From Myxococcales bacterium (lineage in GTDB: Bacteria > Myxococcota_A > Polyangia > Polyangiales > Houyiibacteriaceae), in contig JABDJF010000212.1 of NCBI GenBank assembly GCA_013002645.1, positions 1 through 11,561 on the forward strand: a stretch of DNA of 11,561 nucleotides. The letters are read 5' to 3'. The notes beneath the pieces are model-generated. The model was not told the origin of the DNA. It did not search any database and was given only the letters and a program-made list of their open reading frames with translations. A program made the position numbers and the translations under genes. Every line of letters begins with the position of its first letter. Position 1 is the stretch's first letter. Below, piece after piece: positions 5,941-11,561 of the stretch.

Positions 5941-8900
5941 ATGCAGCCCACCAAGCTACGAGGCGCGCGGACGAATAACCTTTGCGCGATCGATCTCGAT
6001 ATCGAGCCCGGAACCTATCTCGCCATCGTGGGGCCATCGGGCGCCGGCAAGTCATCGCTAGCGTTCAAGACCCTCTACGCCGAGGGACAGCGTCGCTACG
6101 TCGAAAGCTTCAGCGCCTACGCGAGGCAGTTTCTGGAACGGCTCTCTCGGCCGCCGGTCGATGAGCTCGATCCGGTCCCCGTTGGAATCGCCGTCGATCG
6201 CCAGGCGCCCGTTCGGACCAGCCGATCGACCGTGGGCACGATGACCGAGATCGCCGACTACGCGAAGCATCTCTGGTCGCATGCGGCCGAGCTTCGCTGC
6301 CCGGGCTGCGGTGAGCTCGTCCACCGGGATGCTCCGACGCGCGCTGCCCAGAGCGTCATGACCGAGCTTGCGGGCGAGAAGATTCTGGTGACCTATCCGG
6401 TTGCCGTCGCGGATGCCGAGCACTTCATCGGCGTCCGGGAGACCCTGGTGCGCGACGGATACCGACGGGTCCGGGTCGGGGGCAAAGTCCGCGACCTCGA
6501 CAGCGTGCCGCCAAGCGAGGTCACCAACGGCCGAAGCACGCACGTCGACGTCATCGCCGATCGGACCGTTGCCCGGCCCAAGGACCAAGCGCGACTCGTC
6601 GAAGCACTCGAAGACGCGATGCGCCGGGGGGCCGGCCGCGCTACCGTCTGGACGGAGGAAGGGAAAGAGCTCGGCTTCTCCGAAGGCCTGCACTGCCCGG
6701 GCTGCGACCGGTCGTTCCGACGCGCAACGCCGGGGCTCTTCAGCTTCAACAGCCCGATCGGCGCATGCGAAACCTGCCGCGGGTTCGGACGGACGATCGA
6801 GATCGACCTAGACCGCGTGATCCCGGACTACGAGCTGTCACCCGACGAGGGTGCGATTCGCGCCTGGCAAGGCAAAGCGACGACCTGGGAGCGCCGCGAG
6901 CTGAAGAAGAACGCAAAGACAGCGGGCATTCCGCTCGGCAAGCCGCTTCGCCATTGGACCGCTGCACAGCTCGACTGGCTCATCGAAGGCGACGACGTCG
7001 GCTACCCCAAGGGGTGGTGGGGGATTCGCAGCTGGTTCAAGTGGATGGAATCGCGCGCTTACAAGATGCACGTGCGTGTCTTTCTTTCGCGCTATCGGAA
7101 ATACGAGACTTGCGAGGATTGCGATGGCACCCGCCTCCGGCCCGAAGCACTCGCATGGCACATCGACGGCCTGAGCATTCCGGAGCTCTACGCGCTTCCC
7201 GCATCGAGCGCGCTTTCGTTTCTCGAAAAGCAGGAAGCTCGATTCACGGGCGACGCCGGCGCCGGCCTGCTGTGGCGCGAGGCGATTGGGCGACTTCGCG
7301 CGCTGCACGATGTCGGGCTCGGCTACCTTTCCTTGGACCGCACCTCGCGAACGCTATCCGGCGGTGAGACCCAACGCGTCGCCCTCACCAGCGCGCTCGG
7401 CGCGACGCTCAATGGGGCGATGTTCGTCCTCGACGAGCCTACCGTCGGCCTGCACCCGCAAGACGTGGAGCGGCTGCTGGGGGTCGTTCGCGCCTTGTCG
7501 CAAGATGAAAACGTCGCTGTCGTCGTGGAGCATGATCGAGAGATGATTCTCGGGGCCGACCGCGTGGTCGAGCTCGGTCCCGGGGCCGGGGAAAACGGCG
7601 GCCAGATCATCTTCGACGGCTCGCCCGACGAGCTTCACCGCGCCAAGACCCCCACCGGCGCAGCACTTCAATCCAATGGCCGGGTGAAGCGAAGCCGGCG
7701 CAAGGCAGCGGGCTGGCTCGAGCTCAAAGGCGCGTCGGGTCACAACCTTCGCTCGGTCGACGCCGCCTTCCCCCGTGGGGTCATGACCTGCGTCACAGGC
7801 GTGAGCGGCTCGGGGAAGAGCAGCTTGGTTCTCGAAACCTTGCTGCCAGCCGTCCAGCGCAAGCTCGGGGTGAAGTCCAACGCGGCACCACTCGACCACG
7901 CGAGCCTGACCGGGTTCGCGGCCCTTCACGGCGTCATCGGGGTCGACCAAGCTCCGCTCGGCCGAACTTCGAGAGGAAACGCCGCGACATATTTGAAGAT
8001 TTGGGAAGTGTTCAGAACGCGATTTGCCCAGCGACCTCTGTCGAAAGAGCGAGGGTACAAGCCGGGGTTCTTTTCTTTCAACGTGACCGGAGGCCGCTGC
8101 GAAGCCTGCCGGGGCGACGGCGCCGAGACGGTCGAGATGCAGTTCCTCGCCGACGTAGTGTTCAGCTGTCCGGAGTGCCAGGGGCGCCGCTTCGTGGGTC
8201 CGGTCCTCGACGTCCGGTACATGGGCCTCGACATCGCCGGCGTGCTGGAGCTCACCGCCCGGCAGGCGGCCGAGCACTTCGCCGACGACGCCCTGGTCAG
8301 CAGGGCGCTTCGACCCATGCTCGACGTGGGCCTGGGTTACCTGCGACTCGGACAGCCGCTCAACACCTTGTCAGGCGGCGAGGCGCAGCGCCTCAAGCTG
8401 GCCGAAGCCCTGCTCCGGGCATCGCCGGGTTCGCTCTTGGTCTTCGACGAACCGACGGCCGGCCTTCACGCCAACGATGTAGAACCGCTGATGCAGGTCC
8501 TCGACGACCTGGTGGAGCGCGGCGACACGGTCATCGTGGTCGAGCATGACATGCACGTCGCGGCACATGCCGACCACGTGATTGACCTCGGGCCGGGCGC
8601 CGGAAGCGAGGGCGGCAAGCTCGTCGCGAAAGGCACGCCCGAGCAGGTGGCAAAGAAGAAGTCGTCACAGACGGCGCCCTATCTCGCTCGAGCGCTTGGA
8701 ACAGAACCCAAGAGCGCGCGAAACGGCCGGCGAAAAAAGACCAACCCAAAGAGCACGCCGTTACTCGAAATCCGAATTGCCGGAGCGCGTGAGCACAACT
8801 TGAAGAACATCGCGGTTCACATCCCTCGCGACGAGCTGGTGGTGCTCACCGGACCGAGCGGCAGCGGAAAAAGCACGCTGGCTTTCGACGTGCTCTTCGC

Positions 8901-11256
8901 GGAAGGGCAGCGCCGCTATCTCGAAACACTTTCGCCCTATGCGCGCCAATACATGCCCCAGCTTCCGAGGCCCGCCGTCGACCAGGTCGTCGGCGTGCCG
9001 CCGAGCGTGTCGCTCGAACAGCGGATGACGCGCGCCGGCGCAAACTCGACGGTCGCGACGGTGACAGAGGTCTCCCACTACCTACGTTTGATTTGGGCGC
9101 GCATCGGCGTCTTGCACTGCGTCGACTGTGAAGTGCCGATCACGGCGCGCCCGGCTTCTCAACTGGCAGGAGATCTGAAGCGCCGCTTCGGCGCGAAGGC
9201 CGTGACGCTTCTGGCGCCGGTCGTTCGCGGCCGAAAGGGCATCCATCGCGAGCTGTTTCGAAAAGCAATGAAGGACGGTTTCACCGAAGCGCGCATCGAT
9301 GGCGAAATCCGGAAGCTCGAATCCGGGATGAAGCTCGACCGCTACACCGAACACGATGTGGAGTTGGTGGTCGGACGTGCGCAGGCCAAGGGCAGCGCCT
9401 TGCCGGAGCTGCTCGAAAAGGCGTTGAAGGTGGGCGACGGCGCCGCCTGGGCCGTCGCGGGCAAGGAGGAGATGCAGCTTTCGAGCAAACGCGCCTGTCC
9501 TAGCTGCGGAGTCGGCTACCCGGAGCTCGATCCCCGTTTCTTCTCGTTCAACACTCGGCAGGGACAGTGCTCGGCATGCGAGGGACGCGGAGAAATCGTG
9601 GAGAAGAGCCGGCGCGGACGTCGGAAGAAACGGGCGGTCAAGAGGCGCCTCTGCGACCAGTGCGACCAAACCCGCCTCTCGCCACTTGCACGCGGCGTGA
9701 CCGTCGACGAGATGTCGATCACCGAGCTTTTTGATCAGAGCGTGTCCGAGGCCGTCGAAACGTTGGAAGAGGTCGAGCTTCAGAGCCGCGACGCGACGAT
9801 CGCAAAGACCCCGCTCCACGAGGCGCTCCGCCGTCTTTCGTTTCTCGAAGAGGTGGGCCTCGGCTACCTCGGCCTCGGCCGTGCGGCCAACACGCTGAGC
9901 GGCGGCGAGATGCAGCGTGTGCGCTTGGCCGCGCAGCTCGGAAGCGGCCTCACCGGCGTGCTCTATGTCCTCGACGAGCCGACGATCGGTCTTCATCCGC
10001 GCGACACGGGACGTCTGCTTGGTGCGCTGCGAGGCTTGGTCGACCGAGGCAACTCGGTGCTGGTCGTCGAGCACGACGCCGACACCATCCGCGCGGCCGA
10101 CCACGTCATCGACGTCGGACCAGGAGGCGGAAAGCACGGCGGGCGCATCGTGTCTCAGGGCTCGCTGCCAAAGATGAAGGGCTCCGTCACTGCGGCGGCC
10201 CTCGAGCGGCCGGCGAAGGTGCCCAGCCGTCGGCGACCAACGCGAGACGTTTCTTGGCTGGAGCTCCAAGGGGTGCAACACCACAACCTCGACGGCGTGG
10301 ACGTTCGATTTCCCCTCGAACGATTCGTCGCCATCACCGGCGTCAGCGGCTCGGGAAAGAGCTCGCTGGTTCGGGAGGTCTTACTCCGCGCCACGCGCGA
10401 CGCCGTTGGCATGGTCAACGATCTGCCAGCCGGCGAGTTTGCCGAGATCACGGGCTTTGCGTCCTTGAAGCGCGCGATTGAAATCGACCAGAGCCCCATC
10501 GGTCGCACGCCGCGCTCGGTGCCCGCGACCTACATCGGAATCTGGAACACCGTGCGCCAGCTCCTGGCAGGCACAGCCGAAGCGCGCGCGCGCGGCTACA
10601 CCCCAAGCCGTTTCTCCTTCAACGTCGAAGAAGGCCGCTGCCCCGAATGCAAAGGGCAGGGCGCGATTCACGTCGAGATGGCCTTCCTCCCGGACGTCGA
10701 CGTGCCCTGCGAGTCCTGCAACGGGATGCGCTTCACGCCCGAGACGCTCTCGGTGCGCTGGCAGGGCCTCAACGCAGGAGAGCTCCTCGAGCTAGAGGTA
10801 TCCGAAGCCGTCGAGGTGTTCTCACCGGTCAGAAAGGTTCGCGAGCCGCTCGAGCTCCTCGACGAGCTCGGCCTGGGCTACCTGCATCTAGGCCAGGCCT
10901 CGAATACGCTCAGCGGTGGTGAAGCACAGCGAATCAAGCTCGTCTCGGAGCTCGCGGCCGGGCTCCATACGGGCCCGACCCTCTACGTGATGGACGAGCC
11001 GACGACCGGCCTTCACCGCGACGACGTCGACCGCCTGCTCACCGTACTCGATCGGCTGGTCGAGCGAGGAGATACCGTCGCCGTGATCGAGCATCACCCC
11101 GACGTGATGCTCGCGGCCGATTGGATCGTGGACCTCGGACCAGAAGGTGGGATTCACGGTGGCCGCGTGGTCGCGCAGGGAACGCCGGAGACGATTGCCA
11201 AACGGAAGCGGAGTCACACGGGGGAAGTGCTGCGGCGAGAGATGAAGCGGGGGTGA
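5941..11256 (+). CDS. uvrA: Double-length excinuclease ABC subunit A (tandem UvrA fusion)
   Basis: The UvrA ATPase recognises bulky DNA lesions and loads UvrB in nucleotide excision repair. Ordinary UvrA has about 940 residues and works as a dimer; this one has 1771 and holds two UvrA units in one frame, joined by a basic linker at about 921-940. Walker A motifs start at G31, G620, G971 and G1467; LSGGE signatures at 472, 810, 1319 and 1657; Walker B DE pairs at 498-499, 836-837, 1345-1346 and 1685-1686; H-loop histidines at 531, 869, 1378 and 1718. All four ATPase sites look intact. Zinc-type CxxC pairs occur in both halves: 120/123, 252/255, 276/279, 391/394, 720/723 and 743/746; then 1060/1063, 1186/1189, 1210/1213, 1238/1241, 1567/1570 and 1590/1593. 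The halves differ: only the first has an insertion domain, and only the second has APVVRGRKG in its UvrB-binding domain. The ATG lies 3 bases after the previous stop, so it is expressed with the envelope genes. Double-length UvrA is known from Chlamydia. Damage-repair UvrA is near certain; how the halves share work is inferred. Confidence 0.96.
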   Translation: MQPTKLRGARTNNLCAIDLDIEPGTYLAIVGPSGAGKSSLAFKTLYAEGQRRYVESFSAYARQFLERLSRPPVDELDPVPVGIAVDRQAPVRTSRSTVGTMTEIADYAKHLWSHAAELRCPGCGELVHRDAPTRAAQSVMTELAGEKILVTYPVAVADAEHFIGVRETLVRDGYRRVRVGGKVRDLDSVPPSEVTNGRSTHVDVIADRTVARPKDQARLVEALEDAMRRGAGRATVWTEEGKELGFSEGLHCPGCDRSFRRATPGLFSFNSPIGACETCRGFGRTIEIDLDRVIPDYELSPDEGAIRAWQGKATTWERRELKKNAKTAGIPLGKPLRHWTAAQLDWLIEGDDVGYPKGWWGIRSWFKWMESRAYKMHVRVFLSRYRKYETCEDCDGTRLRPEALAWHIDGLSIPELYALPASSALSFLEKQEARFTGDAGAGLLWREAIGRLRALHDVGLGYLSLDRTSRTLSGGETQRVALTSALGATLNGAMFVLDEPTVGLHPQDVERLLGVVRALSQDENVAVVVEHDREMILGADRVVELGPGAGENGGQIIFDGSPDELHRAKTPTGAALQSNGRVKRSRRKAAGWLELKGASGHNLRSVDAAFPRGVMTCVTGVSGSGKSSLVLETLLPAVQRKLGVKSNAAPLDHASLTGFAALHGVIGVDQAPLGRTSRGNAATYLKIWEVFRTRFAQRPLSKERGYKPGFFSFNVTGGRCEACRGDGAETVEMQFLADVVFSCPECQGRRFVGPVLDVRYMGLDIAGVLELTARQAAEHFADDALVSRALRPMLDVGLGYLRLGQPLNTLSGGEAQRLKLAEALLRASPGSLLVFDEPTAGLHANDVEPLMQVLDDLVERGDTVIVVEHDMHVAAHADHVIDLGPGAGSEGGKLVAKGTPEQVAKKKSSQTAPYLARALGTEPKSARNGRRKKTNPKSTPLLEIRIAGAREHNLKNIAVHIPRDELVVLTGPSGSGKSTLAFDVLFAEGQRRYLETLSPYARQYMPQLPRPAVDQVVGVPPSVSLEQRMTRAGANSTVATVTEVSHYLRLIWARIGVLHCVDCEVPITARPASQLAGDLKRRFGAKAVTLLAPVVRGRKGIHRELFRKAMKDGFTEARIDGEIRKLESGMKLDRYTEHDVELVVGRAQAKGSALPELLEKALKVGDGAAWAVAGKEEMQLSSKRACPSCGVGYPELDPRFFSFNTRQGQCSACEGRGEIVEKSRRGRRKKRAVKRRLCDQCDQTRLSPLARGVTVDEMSITELFDQSVSEAVETLEEVELQSRDATIAKTPLHEALRRLSFLEEVGLGYLGLGRAANTLSGGEMQRVRLAAQLGSGLTGVLYVLDEPTIGLHPRDTGRLLGALRGLVDRGNSVLVVEHDADTIRAADHVIDVGPGGGKHGGRIVSQGSLPKMKGSVTAAALERPAKVPSRRRPTRDVSWLELQGVQHHNLDGVDVRFPLERFVAITGVSGSGKSSLVREVLLRATRDAVGMVNDLPAGEFAEITGFASLKRAIEIDQSPIGRTPRSVPATYIGIWNTVRQLLAGTAEARARGYTPSRFSFNVEEGRCPECKGQGAIHVEMAFLPDVDVPCESCNGMRFTPETLSVRWQGLNAGELLELEVSEAVEVFSPVRKVREPLELLDELGLGYLHLGQASNTLSGGEAQRIKLVSELAAGLHTGPTLYVMDEPTTGLHRDDVDRLLTVLDRLVERGDTVAVIEHHPDVMLAADWIVDLGPEGGIHGGRVVAQGTPETIAKRKRSHTGEVLRREMKRG
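6790..7104 (+). other. UvrA insertion domain, present only in the first half
   Basis: Residues about 284-388 of UvrA, between the GFG after C279 and the CEDC pair at C391. It corresponds in position to the insertion domain that clamps DNA in single-length UvrA. It holds aromatic-rich stretches such as YPKGWWGIRSWFKWMES (355-371) and YKMHVRVFLSRYRKY (374-388). The second half has no counterpart: its equivalent CxxC pairs are only about 24 residues apart. Confidence 0.7.
8701..8760 (+). other. Linker joining the two UvrA halves
   Basis: Residues about 921-940, rich in Lys, Arg, Pro, Ser and Thr (for example SARNGRRKKTNPKS at 925-938) and with no UvrA motif. It separates the end of the fourth-quarter H-loop region of half one from LLEIRIAGAREHNLKNI, the normal beginning of a UvrA protein. 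It is short enough to keep the halves as a fixed intramolecular pair. Confidence 0.7.
9130..9495 (+). other. Canonical-looking UvrB-binding domain in the second UvrA half
   Basis: Residues about 1064-1185, between CVDC and ACPSC. It carries APVVRGRKG (1092-1100) and KLDRYTEHDVELVV (1131-1144), both typical of the UvrB-interaction domain of ordinary UvrA. The matching region of half one (about 124-250, bases 6310-6690) has the same overall layout but reads VTYPVAVADAEHF where the RGRKG block belongs. Confidence 0.6.
9604..9648 (+). other. Arg/Lys-rich linker replacing the insertion domain of UvrA half two
   Basis: Residues 1222-1236 contain 11 Lys/Arg among 15 (KSRRGRRKK then RAVKRR) and sit exactly where half one has its roughly 105-residue insertion domain. 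The flanking CxxC pairs at 1210/1213 and 1238/1241 are retained, so the domain was lost cleanly rather than by a frameshift. A DNA-backbone contact is plausible but inferred. Confidence 0.65.
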
Positions 11257-11263
11257 GGCTGGG

Positions 11264-11316
11264 CATAGCGGGGCGCGGAAAAAAGGCGCGACGCGGGCCT
11301 CTGTCGAACGGCTCGG
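11264..11316 (+). repeat. Direct repeat, copy 1
   Basis: A 53-base unit starting CATAGCGGGGCGCGGAAAA, with a six-A run and GGCGCGAC, ending GTCGAACGGCTCGG. By hand alignment it matches copy 2 at 47 of 52 positions plus one A-run length difference; the differences cluster in the ten bases before GTCGAACGG. It begins 7 bases after the uvrA stop. Confidence 0.9.
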
Positions 11317-11319
11317 AGT

Positions 11320-11371
11320 CATAGCGGGGCGCGGAAAAAGGCGCGACATGGGGCTGCGTCGAACGGCTCGG
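11320..11371 (+). repeat. Direct repeat, copy 2
   Basis: A 52-base unit with a five-A run, 56 bases downstream of copy 1 and separated from it by AGT. Its last seven bases also form the beginning of the left arm of the long hairpin at 11365-11423. Confidence 0.9.
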
Positions 11372-11423
11372 CTTGCAAAGGTGGCCGGAGGGGCATGAAG
11401 CCTGAGGCCACGCAAGCCGAGCC
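11365..11423. repeat. Long imperfect hairpin
   Basis: GGCTCGGCTTGC (11365-11376) pairs perfectly with 11412-11423. After a 4-base bulge (AAAG, 11377-11380), GTGGCC (11381-11386) pairs with GGCCAC (11406-11411), leaving a 19-base loop. The 18 paired positions are GC-rich and should be stable as RNA or cruciform. No T-tract follows, so it is not a standard intrinsic terminator, though it could slow transcription or protect the uvrA mRNA end. Confidence 0.75.
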
Positions 11424-11479
11424 TCGTCGCATGCGCCAATCCGCGGTGGTTGCTGTCTTGCGGTTTGGCACACGCGACG

Positions 11480-11518
11480 TCGACTCCGACCCCCATCGCG
11501 CTTTGTTCCGCGCCCCTC
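11480..11518 (-). repeat. Diverged inverted copy of the direct repeat
   Basis: Read on the minus strand, this segment matches copy 2 at about 30 of 39 positions by hand, including a perfect GGGGCGCGG block and GCGCGA. Together with copies 1 and 2 it brackets the hairpin, giving the region the look of a composite intergenic repeat element. Confidence 0.6.
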
Positions 11519-11561
11519 CATTCATATCCAGGGGTGTAAGAGGACGGCCCCGAAACCCAAC

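Larger units (their letters stand above)
11257..11561. other. Intergenic region downstream of uvrA, no convincing gene
   Basis: These 305 bases follow the TGA of uvrA. They hold two direct repeat copies, an inverted third copy and a long hairpin, listed separately. No intrinsic terminator with a T-tract follows uvrA. A plus-strand frame is open from an ATG at 11431 to the window end (about 43 codons) but has no ribosome site and runs through the inverted repeat copy, so it is not called as a gene. Short minus-strand frames here are also rejected. Confidence 0.7.

Noticed and set aside
8701..8760. Double UvrA as an assembly artefact or two separate genes
   Set aside because: The frame is continuous with no stop or ribosome site at the junction. 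The halves differ clearly in sequence and domain content, which a duplicated contig would not show.
9082..10284. Minus-strand open frame of 400 codons inside uvrA
   Set aside because: It lies fully within the motif-bearing uvrA frame and shows no recognisable domain. The similar 4000-5211 minus-strand frame inside the VWA gene is rejected for the same reason.
11257..11300. Intrinsic terminator directly after uvrA
   Set aside because: The A-run in the repeat is not preceded by a stable stem on the plus strand, and no T-tract follows a hairpin here.
11264..11371. Start of a CRISPR array
   Set aside because: Only two direct copies separated by 3 bases; there are no spacers of typical length and no cas genes.
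11431..11561. Plus-strand frame open from ATG 11431 to the window edge
   Set aside because: No ribosome site, low plausibility of the translation, and it crosses the inverted repeat copy. It may be chance; the window ends before it can be judged.

Overview
This is an 11.6-kb, GC-rich chromosomal stretch, densely coding, with six confidently identified protein genes and one probable small gene. No RNA gene, insertion sequence or CRISPR array is visible. The gene content points to a Gram-negative, deltaproteobacteria/Myxococcota-like bacterium: a periplasmic ApbE lipoprotein, a DUF4159 protein paired with a VWA/GATase-like membrane protein, and a double-length UvrA. This assignment is inference from family content and base composition, not from a marker gene.

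Left part (1-1683, + strand): deoC (deoxyribose-phosphate aldolase) is followed 4 bases later by a thioredoxin-rhodanese fusion protein. A small unrecognised ORF then overlaps the end of that gene by 4 bases. Tight spacing suggests one transcript. A short convergent gap (1684-1781) holds a nested inverted repeat and leads into apbE on the minus strand (FAD:protein FMN transferase, probably a lipoprotein).

Right part (2950-11256, + strand): an operon starts almost back to back with apbE. It encodes an exported DUF4159 protein, a 736-residue membrane protein with a VWA domain, a glutamine-amidotransferase-like domain and three membrane segments, and a 1771-residue UvrA. The spacings are 9 and 3 bases. 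DUF4159 and VWA/GATase-like proteins normally occur together in MoxR/Bat-type clusters; here no MoxR or DUF58 gene is in view and a DNA-repair gene follows instead.

The most striking object is UvrA. It is two complete UvrA-like units in one reading frame, with four Walker A motifs, four LSGGE signatures and four H-loops. The halves are not equivalent. The first keeps a roughly 105-residue insertion domain but has a diverged UvrB-binding region. The second keeps the canonical-looking APVVRGRKG UvrB-binding motif, but its insertion domain is replaced by a short, extremely basic linker. This looks like a covalent pseudo-dimer with divided labour.

The last 305 bases hold no convincing gene. They contain two direct copies of a 52-53 bp repeat, a third diverged inverted copy, and a long imperfect hairpin, which together resemble a dispersed intergenic repeat element.
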